Part shown: one piece after another, positions 54,730 to 64,000 of the stretch
Numbering within the stretch: position 1 is the stretch's first letter
Layout of the letters: each line of letters opens with the position of its first letter
Assembly: GCA_012656075.1 (NCBI GenBank)
Contig: JAAKBF010000323.1
Coordinates: 85,915-149,914 of the forward strand
Origin: Phytophthora hibernalis
Taxonomy: Eukaryota > Oomycota > Peronosporomycetes > Peronosporales > Peronosporaceae
Direction: 5' to 3'
DNA: 64,000 nt
Translations under genes and position numbers: made by a program
The notes under the pieces: model-generated
Databases searched by the model: none
Told to the model about the DNA's origin: nothing
Seen by the model: only the letters and a program-made list of their open reading frames with translations

Positions 54730-56273
54730 ATGTCCAAGTCGTCGTCCAGTTCGCCCGATCGGTTTGAAGCCATCGCTGATCGGCTCAAGACCTTCGTCGA
54801 GGACGAGTCAGCTTCGCCCGGGCCAGGGCCGAGGTCAAGGCCAAAATCGCACTCTGGACCCGCATGCGCTCGGCAATCGCCGCCAACGCCTCGTCAGTTG
54901 GGCTAGAAGCTTTGTATATCCTCGCCCTCGCTTCCCTAGACGATGACGCCAAGCTCCCCACTCTCGAGGAGACCGTGCTCCTTCTGCCACCACCGGACGC
55001 CCAAGAACCGAGCCAGGCCACTGACCATAGCCTCTTCCAGCCCGAACCTTCGCCAGCGCGCGCGTCCAAGCGTCCCGCGACACGCAGCACCAGTCACGCC
55101 AAGCCCAAGTCCGCCAAGAAGCAGAAGACGGCTACCAAGAGCCAGAAGCCCAAGTTCTCCTTCGACCTGCCGGACGGAACGCCCGAACGCATTCGTCATG
55201 ATATCGAGGACCTGGTGAAGACGGCCGCGCTTGAAGACAAGGCTCCGTTCCGTTCCACTTACCCATGGAAGGGGCAGCGGGTCTGGTACGTCCCCAAGGC
55301 GCACAAGGCTCTGCACCTTGCTCACTATCGCTGGTGGATGAAGTACCGCCACGTCTTCTTCGCCTGCGCGCTGTACGCGTCTACGGACAAGGCCGACGCC
55401 CGCCACAAGTTGAAGACCCTCGCCAACCAAGCGCGCATCAAGTTCTGCAGCGAGAACATAGAGACCTTCGGCTGGTTCGAGTTCCTGCCCTTTTTGAAGA
55501 TACGATCCACGGCAAGCTCATGTGGTTCGGGGCAAGGCGTCCAAGCACTCGGCCGACGCCAAGAACCACCAGGACGACGATGGCCCGCCGCAAGAAACGC
55601 TCGCCGCGCTCCTCCGCCGCGACCGCGCGCGCTACGAGCGAGTCATGGGCGTGCGCTGAACATGCGTCGTATCGATGAAGACGGCTAAAGTTCGCGAACT
55701 GCTTGAGCGGTCGAACGTGCTGGATCCGACTCGTCCGCCTCACCTCCGCCTCTCCAACCGAGCTCTGGCCCGGATTGCTCTGGACGTCACCCAAGGACCA
55801 CCCCCGAAATCCGACTGGGTCGGCAACAAGTCGCGCGGCGTCTGGAAGCTGCTTCTAACGGATTCGACCATCCGTTCCACGCAGGCCGAAGTCCTCAAGG
55901 TTCTGAAGAAGAAGCCATCCGTGCCGAGATTGTCGAGCGACCGTACAAGGCCTCCGAGAAATGCGAGGACGACTCCGACTTCGAGGACGACAACGGTGAA
56001 TTCACGGTGCTGCCTCCCGCTCCTCCTGTCACGGCTTCCGCGTCAGAGCATGAAGACGACGACGGCTCCGATCACACCGGCCTCACTGAAGACTCGGACG
56101 AAGAGGGCGACGCCAAGAAGAAGAAGAAGGACTCCGATTCCGACTTCGATCCGAATGACGAGGCCGTCGTCGATGACGAAGAGATTAAGGAGGACGGGGT
56201 CACCGACGAGCAAGCTGATCAAGCCGCGGCCGACAACGTAGACTTCAAGCCCGCGACTCCCAAGTCCAAGTGA
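54730..56273 (+). pseudogene. Antisense gene downstream of second Gypsy pol
   Basis: The ATG at 54730 (MSKSSSSSPDRFEAIADRLK) leads, after a frame change near 54815, into a helical segment (MRSAIAANASSVGLEALYIL), a Lys/Pro/Ser-rich linker, then a folded-looking region (PWKGQRVWYVPKAHKALHL, ENIETFGWFEFLPFL). Further frame changes near 55500 and 55920 and a TGA near 55658 follow. KVRELLERSNVLDPTRPPHL and an acidic tail (DSDSDFDPNDEAVVDDEE) end at 56273. It reads against pol. No family is recognised, and it shows no sequence similarity I can see to the antisense coil gene of the first Gypsy family. The acidic tail and basic linker suggest a nuclear or chromatin role. Confidence 0.5.
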
Positions 56274-56497
56274 CTCCTCGGCCACTTTTGAGGACGCTCC
56301 CTCAAGTTCCATTTCTGTCTCAGATTCCACCTGAGCGTCCTTTCACACTTAATTAATTTCAAAAATAACATCACGCAATTCCATCCGTTCCGTTCTTGAG
56401 CTCCAATCAAATTCTTGTTGTCGCAACCTTTCCACGCGGCTCAAGAACGCCACCCCACGACCTACACCATCAGTAAGTCGTCTTCGTCCACCTCAGC

Positions 56498-57967
56498 GTT
56501 GGCCTGTTTCAGGTGTGCGCTTCTCCTCAATTCAGGTAGACGGTTCTTCTTACGCTCCGACTGCTCGAAGGCAGTCACTAGGAAGGCATCAGCGCAGACC
56601 GCGGAAGCCAGAAGGTCTCGTAGTTGGCATCCAAGGCCAGGTACTCCACAGTTCTGTTAGACCGTCTCTTGGCCACTACTTCCAACAGCGGGGAATCCAC
56701 ACCCGTGATAATAGTGTCTTCTTGGCCGAGGGTCAACCGTTCCGTGAAGCTAGAAGGCGGTAGGTCGGACTCTTCCAATGGCCCCCGTTCCCGTCCTCAC
56801 TGTCATTCGTCACACCGTCGGGCACCTCATCCATGGATGGCCGCGTCCACCGGCGTCGGAAACGCTTGGCCGATTCACATTCACGGTGACGATCTTATCC
56901 GGGTGCGTCGGGATGTCAATTCTGTAGGCGTTCTCCGCGACTTTGCCGAGAACACGGTAGGGGCCGTGTCAAGCAAGAGTTAACTTCTTCGTACGCTTCT
57001 CGTCCCTCCGTGCCCGGAAGAACTGGTACACCCAAACGGGGTCTCCATTCTCGAATAGCACTTCACGCTGCCGATGTAGTCGCTGTTCGTGTCGATCCTG
57101 GGCTTTCACCAGCTGCCTCTCGACTAGCCCCCTTGAATCCTTCATGGAACGCTACAGTTCCCGCCGGTACTGAGCTGCTTCGTTGCTCTTCCACTTCTCG
57201 CCTAGGTTCAGGAAGGCGACGTCCAACGGGAGTATCGGATCTCGGCCGTACAGTGAGAAGAACGGCGTGTCTCCGAGCACCTCGTGGTAAACCGTTCGAT
57301 ACGCGAACAATACGCGAGGAAGGTAAATATTCCAGTCTGTCTGAGCCTCGTTCACGTACATCTTGAGCATCCCAATGAGCGTTCCGTTGAACCTCTCCAC
57401 TAGACCCTGAGTCTGAGGGTGATAAGCCGCACCAAACAGTTTCTTAATCCCCAGAGTCTCGTAGAATGACTTCGCTAGATCGGAAATGAAGTTGAATCCA
57501 CGGTCACTGAGTAACCGAGACGGCACACCGTGTCTAGACACCACTCCGTTCACCATCGTGTGTACGAACGTCACGGTGTCCAACCGGTCAACAGCGAAAG
57601 CTTCCGCCCACCGAGTAAAGTAGTCGACGAACACTAGCAGATACTTGTTGCCCTTGGTAGTCTCGATCAGAGGTCCAATAGCATCGACCACGAGCAACGA
57701 AAGCGGTCCGGTTAAGTCGGCCACAGCCATCCTCTGCATCAGTCCCGAACGCCACGGTCGGTGTCCTTTCCCGCTCCCACAGGTACTACATTCACGGACG
57801 TAGTCGGCCACATCTTGTCGCCAACCCGGCCAAAACCCATGCCTTCGCACTCGGTCCCGCGTGGTCATCTCTTGGTCTTCACTATTTTGCGCGCAATATC
57901 CATAATCTTCATACAGCATTCGCTGCGATAACAGGTTGGTTGCTCCTTCCACATAAAGAGCCTTCAC
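56498..57967 (-). pseudogene. Integrase, GPY/F and chromodomain-like tail of second Gypsy element
   Basis: Minus strand. Zinc-region remnants (YVRECSTCGSGKGHRP) are followed by the core with Asp in LLVVDAIGPL, VDYFTRWAEAF, the second Asp in LLSDRGFNFIS, and the Glu in TQGLVERFNGTL. The GPY/F module (HGPYRVLGKVAENAYRI) follows a stop where Trp is expected (near 56970). A region at about 56600-56700 (VVAKRRSNRTVEYLALDANY) looks like a divergent chromodomain. Integrase core residues are present, but frame breaks make it inactive. Confidence 0.8.
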
Positions 57968-58018
57968 CGTTATCCATAACTTGCGTCTTCGTCAACCCGG
58001 GGTGGGGCCGACAGAATG

Positions 58019-59326
58019 TCAGTATGGCAGTAGTATAGCAGTTTCCACGTAGGATAGCGATATCACAGGAACGGTCAGAAACCGAGCCGGTCCCACAGAG
58101 GCAGGTAAATGTACCGTACGCATTACAACTTCGTTCAGTACGGAGTACTTCGGCGCCATCTTCACGGTTCGCGCTCTCAGGAACGGATCCAAAGGTAGAG
58201 CGTGATCCATCAAGAAAGCTTTTAGCGCACAAATCCAGGACACTTGCTGTTGCTCTTGCAAGAGCCGGCCTCGATCCAACCCAAACACATCCAGTCTCGA
58301 AGGGGAGGTTCGCAGGGGGATCCTCCTCCGTTTCTTGTTGCGTTGATTCAGTCTCGGTATCGGGATCTGACCCGTCGTCAAACTTGTTTCTTCGTCTCCG
58401 TACTCGAAATCGGCACCGGCCGGAACAGTCCGCTCCCCGACTGAATCAGGAACCCGTCCTTCAACATCAGACGGTTCAGGATTCAGGAGGTCATTCATGA
58501 TTCTCTGCGGATTCAGCAAATCATTCATAGTTATAGCATCAGCTCGGTCCGCCGGAAGGCGCGACAATCCGTCATTGGTCGTACGGTTCTCCGGGCTGAA
58601 GACCCACGTCAGAGCTTGATGATCCGTGTACAGATCAAATTCACGCTTGTCCAGGTAGCACCGGAACTTCCTCGTGGCCCAGACCACGCCCCAACACTCG
58701 ATTTCAGAGATGCCGTCCTGCTTCGTGATCCAATTCTTATGTGATCCGGTCAGCAACTTGCTGGCATATGCCACGACACGGTTACGATCTTCCACTTCTT
58801 GCATCAGACACGCTCCCACAGCATACCGTGAAGAGTCGACAAACAACCTGAACCGCTTCTTCGCGTCAGGATACACCAGGATAGGCGGCGTAACAAGGGC
58901 TCGCTTGAGTTGGCGGAAAGCCGATTCACAGTCCTCGTTCCAGATGAACGGAGCCTCCTTGACCTTCAACCGTTCCAACGGAGCCGAGATCAAAGCGTGG
59001 GATGTACCGTCGGAAATAACTAGTGAGCCCCAAGAACGACCGTATCCCGTGCAAGTCACGGGGCCGCTGCACATTCATCACTGCTTTCACTTTCTCCGGA
59101 TTCGGCAAAATGGCGGAGGGAGTCACGATATGCCCAGAAAGGAAACTTGGCTCCGTCCCCAGTGGAACTCCTTCCTTTTCAACTTGAATCCCGCTTGCTC
59201 AAACCGTGTCAGAACCTGTCGTAACCGTACCAGGTGCGAAGGGAAGTCCTTGTTGAAGATGAAACAGTCGTCCAGGTACACCAAACAGATTCGCCACTTC
59301 AGATCTACTAAGACAGTCTCCATCAA
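58019..59326 (-). pseudogene. Truncated RT and RNase H of second Gypsy element
   Basis: Starts just before the catalytic CLVYLDDCFIF (near 59270), so the RT fingers and half the palm are absent. Thumb and connection (PRDLHGIRSFLGLTSYFRRY) and RNase H follow: FRLFVDSSRYAVGACLM with the first Asp, ISEIECWGVVWAT with Glu, and LYTDHQALTWVF with Asp. The usual stretch before DGLSRLP is shortened, suggesting another internal deletion. Frame changes occur near 59120, 59060 and 58030. Confidence 0.8.
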
Positions 59327-60583
59327 AGTTCTGCATCTTCTCGGTCAGCGCGTCGACAGCGGAAGGTCCCACCCCATGTTTGCTCTTAGTGGCTTCCTCT
59401 TTGGTAAACTCATCGTTCTCTTCAATCGGGCGATGCATGTCCTTGAACATCAGCCACTCGCACGCTTCAGGAATATCACACGCGGGACTTGAGCCGAGCG
59501 TCGCTAGCAGACGTTTGTTACGCATACCCCGACGGAACAGTTGGTATCTCATACGCGGGTCCGGGTAGTCCAAGGACCGAGAAGCCGTGCGACTCAGGAA
59601 GTGATAGTGGAACCGGAGTTTCAAGGTCTCATACGTCTTGATACTCGCGTTTCCCCACCAGCGCTCAGCTACTCGACCCTTCAGCTTCTGACGGAACACC
59701 AGCAACCGTGAGCGGTCCGGTAGTCACGAGACTTCTCGGCCGTGGTCGTGTCCGAGTAGAACATCGGCAGGACCTTCACAGCATTCGACACAAGACTCGA
59801 CATTGCAAACGACTCAGAAGCACGGATGGTCGTAGCCGGTCCTCTTCCACCATACGCAGCTCCTGTCGGAGACGGAGCAGGTCGTCCAATAGGCCTAGGG
59901 GGCGGTCGAGCACCTCTTCCAGGAGGAGCGCTAGCTCGAGGCGGAGGAGCACTCCGACCAGGAGGCGGAGCACTTCTTCTCACAGGCGTACTTCCAGGTG
60001 GCGGAGCACTGCTGTACCCGGTCGGCGCACGCCGGGACAACGGAGCACCACGCGACGGAGGAGTACCTCCGTACCCGGCCGGCGCACCACGAGCGGTACT
60101 CGCGGATGGCCTTGTTCCTTGGTTCACTTGGGGCGGCAAAGCACCCCCATGCGGCAGAGATCTCGTCCAGAAAGGAGGAGCCCTTCTTTAGGGCTGTAGT
60201 AGGCTGCTTCATACAGGGGGTACGGCGCCCCGAAAGACGACAGCGGAGCCGCTCCATACGCAGGATAATCAGGCATCCCTGGGTGCGTATTTCCACGTCC
60301 GCTCTGTCCGTCATTAGCCCCGTATTCTCGTTTCACTCGCCAGTCCCAACCTACAGACGGGCGGCCGACACGACGGGTCTCCGGTCCAGTATAACGAGGA
60401 ATGAATCCACTCGTCGACCGTTGAGGTGTCACCGGAGCGTCCTCTCTTACTACGTTCGCCTAGTCTTCAGCGTACGGCCTCCCATATACTGTTCCGTGAG
60501 GCGTTAGCGTAGTCAGTACCGTACCCATCAGTCTCTCTTGGCTCGTACGATTCCAGATAACGATGCTTCTCAGCACGGCTCTC
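59327..60583 (-). pseudogene. Gag of second Gypsy element, 5'-truncated
   Basis: From the array boundary leftward the frames are Pro/Gly/Arg/Ser-rich and low complexity (about 59680-60430). A capsid-like helical part follows (QKLKGRVAERWWGNASIKTY; LRFHYHFLSRTASRSL; EACEWLMFKDMHRPIEEND) down to about 59330, where it joins RT directly. The 5' end with LTR and start codon has been removed at the tRNA repeat. Confidence 0.65.
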
Positions 60584-60610
60584 GGCGTCGAGTCGGTTAA
60601 GAGAAGGTGC

Positions 60611-60682
60611 TCCCAAATAGTCTAGGCGGTTAGGATACGTGGCTTTCACCCACGCGACCCGGGTTCGAGTCCCGGTTTGGGA
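60611..60682 (+). tRNA. tRNA-Glu(UUC), array copy 1
   Basis: 72-nt cloverleaf: acceptor TCCCAAA/TTTGGGA, D-arm with GGCGGTTAGGA, anticodon arm CGTGG-CTTTCAC-CCACG (TTC), T-arm CCGGG-TTCGAGT-CCCGG. A TTTT run follows within about 10 nt. A and B box promoters are internal. Confidence 0.95.
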
Positions 60683-61017
60683 ATGCTGCTTTTCCACTCC
60701 TGCCACTGCCTCGCACCGGATGGACGCGCTTTATGCTGGGCATCGCCGTGACAGGACAGTCAGTCACTGCTACGCGGCGGGGCTGACGTTGGGCGACCTG
60801 TGTGGCGCGTCACAACCTGCCAACGGGGTCGGGAAAAGCGTGGTGGCGAATTGGTGTCCCCAGACGTCGTGGGGCCACGGGCGAGCGCTGAGCGGGCGCG
60901 CGAGACGATGGCGGGCGCTATGCGGTGTAGGGTGGTGGCTTGCGGTGTGTGAAAGACGCGTAATGGGGTTGTGTTGCGGCGTCGAGTCCGTTAGTCGAGT
61001 CGGTTAAGAGAAGGTGC

Positions 61018-61089
61018 TCCCAAATAGTCTAGGCGGTTAGGATACGTGGCTTTCACCCACGCGACCCGGGTTCGAGTCCCGGTTTGGGA
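61018..61089 (+). tRNA. tRNA-Glu(UUC), array copy 2
   Basis: Identical to array copy 1 over all 72 nt. Followed by GCTTTT. Confidence 0.95.
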
Positions 61090-61402
61090 ATGTTGCTTTT
61101 CCACTCCTGCCACTGCCTCGCACCGGATGGACGCGCTTTATGCTGGGCATCGCCGTGACAGGACAGTCAGTCACTGCTACGCGGTGGGGCTGACGTTGGG
61201 CGACCTGTGTGGCGCGTCACAACCTGCCAACGGGGTCGGGAAAAGCGTGGTGGCGAATTGGTGTCCCCAGACGTCGTGGGGCGCGCGAGACGATGGCGGG
61301 CGCTATGCGGTGTAGGGTGGTGGCTTGCGGTGTGTGAAAGACGCGTAATGGGGTTGTGTTGCGGCGTCGAGTCCGTTAGTCGAGTCGGTTAAGAGAAGGT
61401 GC

Positions 61403-61474
61403 TCCCAAATAGTCTAGGCGGTTAGGATACGTGGCTTTCACCCACGCGACCCGGGTTCGAGTCCCGGTTTGGGA
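61403..61474 (+). tRNA. tRNA-Glu(UUC), array copy 3
   Basis: Same 72-nt sequence and fold as copy 1. Confidence 0.95.
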
Positions 61475-61787
61475 ATGTTGCTTTTCCACTCCTGCCACTG
61501 CCTCGCACCGGATGGACGCGCTTTATGCTGCGCATCGCCGTGACAGGACAGTCAGTCACTGCTACGCGGCGGGGCTGACGTTGGGCGACCTGTGTGGCGC
61601 GTCACAACCTGCCAACGGGGTCGGGAAAAGCGTGGTGGCGAATTGGTGTCCCCAGACGTCGTGGGGCGCGCGAGACGATGGCGGGCGCTATGCGGTGTAG
61701 GGTGGTGGCTTGCGGTGTGTGAAAGACGCGTAATGGGGTTGTGTTGCGGCGTCGAGTCCGTTAGTCGAGTCGGTTAAGAGAAGGTGC

Positions 61788-61859
61788 TCCCAAATAGTCT
61801 AGGCGGTTAGGATACGTGGCTTTCACCCACGCGACCCGGGTTCGAGTCCCGGTTTGGGA
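61788..61859 (+). tRNA. tRNA-Glu(UUC), array copy 4
   Basis: Same 72-nt sequence and fold as copy 1. Confidence 0.95.
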
Positions 61860-62174
61860 ATGTTGCTTTTCCACTCCTGCCACTGCCTCGCACCGGATGG
61901 ACGCGCTTTATGCTGGGCATCGCCGTGACAGGACAGTCAGTCACTGCTACGCGGTGGGGCTGACGTTGGGCGACCTGTGTGGCGCGTCACAACCTGCCAA
62001 CGGGGTCGGGAAAAGCGTGGTGGCGAATTGGTGTCCCCAGACGTCGTGGGGCGCGCGAGACGATGGCGGGTGCGCTATGCGGTGTAGGGTGGTGGCTTGC
62101 GGTGTGTGAAAGACGCGTAATGGGGTTGTGTTGCGGCGTCGAGTCCGTTAGTCGAGTCGGTTAAGAGAAGGTGC

Positions 62175-62246
62175 TCCCAAATAGTCTAGGCGGTTAGGAT
62201 ACGTGGCTTTCACCCACGCGACCCGGGTTCGAGTCCCGGTTTGGGA
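62175..62246 (+). tRNA. tRNA-Glu(UUC), array copy 5
   Basis: Same 72-nt sequence and fold as copy 1. Confidence 0.95.
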
Positions 62247-62581
62247 ATGTTGCTTTTCCACTCCTGCCACTGCCTCGCACCGGATGGACGCGCTTTATGC
62301 TGCGCATCGCCGTGACAGGACAGTCAGTCACTGCTACGCGGCGGGGCTGACGTTGGGCGACCTGTGTGGCGCGTCACAACCTGCCAACGGGGTCGGGAAA
62401 AGCGTGGTGGCGAATGGTGTCCCCAGACGTCGTGGGGCCACGGGCGAGCGCTGAGCGGGCGCGCGAGACGATGGCGGCGCGCTATGCGGTGTAGGGTGGT
62501 GGCTTGCGGTGTGTGAAAGACGCGTAATGGGGTTGTGTTGCGGCGTCGAGTCCGTTAGTCGAGTCGGTTAAGAGAAGGTGC

Positions 62582-62651
62582 TCCCAAATAGTCTAGGCGG
62601 TTAGGATACGTGGCTTTCACCCGCGACCCGGGTTCGAGTCCCGGTTTGGGA
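62582..62651 (+). pseudogene. tRNA-Glu(UUC), array copy 6, two-base deletion
   Basis: 70 nt. The 3' side of the anticodon stem reads CACCCGCG instead of CACCCACGCG, so the CGTGG/CCACG stem cannot form properly. Likely a non-functional copy, or an assembly error. Confidence 0.8.
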
Positions 62652-62985
62652 ATGTTGCTTTTCCACTCCTGCCACTGCCTCGCACCGGATGGACGCGCTT
62701 TATGCTGCGCATCGCCGTGACAGGACAGTCAGTCACTGCTACGCGGCGGGGCTGACGTTGGGCGACCTGTGTGGCGCGTCACAACCTGCCAACAGGGTCG
62801 GGAAAAGCGTGGTGGCGAATTGGTGTCCCCAGACGTCGTGGGCCACGGGCGAGCGCTGAGCGGGCGCGCGAGACGATGGCGGGCGCTATGCGGTGTAGGG
62901 TGGTGGCTTGCGGTGTGTGAAAGACGCGTAATGGGGTTGTGTTGCGGCGTCGAGTCCGTTAGTCGAGTCGGTTAAGAGAAGGTGC

Positions 62986-63056
62986 TCCCAAATAGTCTAG
63001 GCGGTTAGGATACGTGGCTTTCACCCACGCGACCCGGTTCGAGTCCCGGTTTGGGA
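62986..63056 (+). pseudogene. tRNA-Glu(UUC), array copy 7, one-base deletion
   Basis: 71 nt. One G is missing in the 5' side of the T-stem (CCGG-TTCGAG instead of CCGGG), weakening the T-arm. May be a pseudogene or a homopolymer error. Confidence 0.75.
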
Positions 63057-63379
63057 ATGTTGCTTTTCCACTCTGCCACTGCCTCGCACCGGATGGACGC
63101 GCTTTATGCTGCGCATCGCCGTGACAGGACAGTCAGTCACTGCTACGCGGCGGGGCTGACGTTGGGCGACCTGTGTGGCGCGTCACAACCTGCCAACGGG
63201 GTCGGGAAAAGCGTGGTGGCGAATTGGTGTCCCCGAGACGTCGGCCGGGGCGCTGACGGGCGCGAGACGATGGCGGGCGCTATGCGGTGTAGGGTGGTGG
63301 CTTGCGGTGTGTGAAAGACGCGTAATGGGGTTGTGTTGCGGCGTCGAGTCCGTTAGTCGAGTCGGTTAAGAGAAGGTGC

Positions 63380-63451
63380 TCCCAAATAGTCTAGGCGGTT
63401 AGGATACGTGGCTTTCACCCACGCGACCCGGGTTCGAGTCCCGGTTTGGGA
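63380..63451 (+). tRNA. tRNA-Glu(UUC), array copy 8
   Basis: Same 72-nt sequence and fold as copy 1. Confidence 0.95.
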
Positions 63452-63777
63452 ATGTTGCTTTTCCACTCCTGCCACTGCCTCGCACCGGATGGACGCGCTT
63501 TATGCTGGGCATCGCCGTGACAGGACAGTCAGTCACTGCTACGCGGCGGGGCTGACGTTGGGCGACCTGTGTGGCGCGTCACAACCTGCCAACGGGGTCG
63601 GGAAAAGCGTGGTGGCGAATGGTGTCCCCAGACGTCGTGCCACGGGCGAGCCTGAGCGGGCGAGACGATGGCGGGCGCTATGCGGTGTAGGGTGGTGGCT
63701 TGCGGTGTGTGAAAGACGCGTAATGGGGTTGTGTTGCGGCGTCGAGTCCGTTAGTCGAGTCGGTTAAGAGAAGGTGC

Positions 63778-63849
63778 TCCCAAATAGTCTAGGCGGTTAG
63801 GATACGTGGCTTTCACCCACGCGACCCGGGTTCGAGTCCCGGTTTGGGA
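63778..63849 (+). tRNA. tRNA-Glu(UUC), array copy 9
   Basis: Same 72-nt sequence and fold as copy 1. The following spacer runs to the window end. Confidence 0.95.
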
Positions 63850-64000
63850 ATGTTGCTTTTCCACTCCTGCCACTGCCTCGCACCGGATGGACGCGCTTTA
63901 TGCTGCGCATCGCCGTGACAGGACAGTCAGTCACTGCTACGCGGCGGGGCTGACGTTGGAGCGACCTGTGTGGCGCGTCACAACCTGCCAACGGGGTCGG

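Larger units (their letters stand above)
52855..60583 (-). mobile_element. Second Ty3/Gypsy retrotransposon, internally deleted
   Basis: The minus strand reads gag (about 60583-59330), part of RT with YLDD, RNase H, integrase, GPY/F and a chromodomain-like tail (to about 56500). An antisense gene (54730-56273) and a sense multi-span membrane ORF pair (54351-53150) follow. Protease and the RT fingers are missing, gag being fused to RT just before YLDD. The 5' end stops at the first tRNA-Glu repeat (60584), and no LTR pair is visible. The left border is a guess. Confidence 0.7.
60584..64000 (+). repeat. Tandem tRNA-Glu array, units of about 385-407 bp
   Basis: Nine complete tRNA-bearing units start around CGGCGTCGAGTC and continue past the window edge. 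tRNA starts are at 60611, 61018, 61403, 61788, 62175, 62582, 62986, 63380 and 63778, with spacings of 407, 385, 385,387, 407, 404, 394 and 398 bp. Spacers are nearly identical and GC-rich; they vary mainly by presence or absence of a short CCACGGGCGAGCGCTGAGCG segment. Open frames in the spacers cross the tRNA and are not genes. Confidence 0.95.

Noticed and set aside
60639..63767. Repeated 60-120 codon frames in the tRNA array
   Set aside because: They begin inside the tRNA anticodon arm and run through spacer sequence. Their conservation only reflects the DNA repeat.
60584..64000. CRISPR-like regular spacing of repeats
   Set aside because: The repeated block is the whole 385-407 bp unit including a tRNA, not short repeats with unique spacers, and the genome is eukaryotic.

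Overview
The window looks like a nuclear segment of an oomycete genome, most likely Phytophthora or a close relative. The evidence is a Crinkler (CRN) effector cluster with LFLAK and HVLV motifs, an RXLR-dEER effector-like leader, compact genes with 50-120 nt GT-AG introns, oomycete-style Ty3/Gypsy, PIF/Harbinger, Tc1/mariner, pogo and Crypton elements, and a tandem tRNA-Glu array. About three quarters is repetitive. A compact host-gene island lies at 35-45.6 kb.

Layout. 1-18840: two copies of one chromodomain Ty3/Gypsy family, arranged head to head. Copy 1 (73-12459) is transcribed leftward and has two LTRs. Copy 2 (12460-18840) is transcribed rightward and lacks everything upstream of the end of its second RNase H. 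Between pol and the 3' LTR both copies carry about 3 kb of antisense cargo: a coiled-coil protein gene, and a signal peptide plus RXLR-dEER leader that is in frame in copy 2 and frameshifted in copy 1. 18841-26500: degenerate DNA transposons (Tc1/mariner, PIF/Harbinger), a MITE and unassigned sequence. 26793-33048: a tandem array of three CRN genes, with about 2.03 kb units and a C-terminal HNH-like nuclease domain. One gene is open in all three exons and two carry one-base frameshifts. The array ends in an ankyrin fusion on the left and an orphan last exon on the right.

34975-45627: host genes. These are mitochondrial aconitase, a TMEM107-like small membrane protein (four short exons), a TMEM104-like transporter (ten exons), a CaMK-type protein kinase (six exons) and a TPR/multi-span membrane protein (four exons). 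45.7-48.4 kb: MITEs, a mitochondrial-like tRNA fragment and a well-delimited pogo element. 49.1-51.3 kb: a decayed Crypton tyrosine-recombinase element. 52.9-60.6 kb: a second, badly deleted Ty3/Gypsy element, again with an antisense gene downstream of pol plus a sense multi-span membrane ORF. 60584-64000: a tandem array of nine tRNA-Glu(UUC) units that runs off the window.

Function. The host genes cover central metabolism (TCA cycle), membrane transport, a possible flagellar transition-zone protein and signalling. The effectors sit in, or next to, repeats. Many differences between repeat copies are one-base length changes in homopolymers, so some frameshift calls may be assembly errors.
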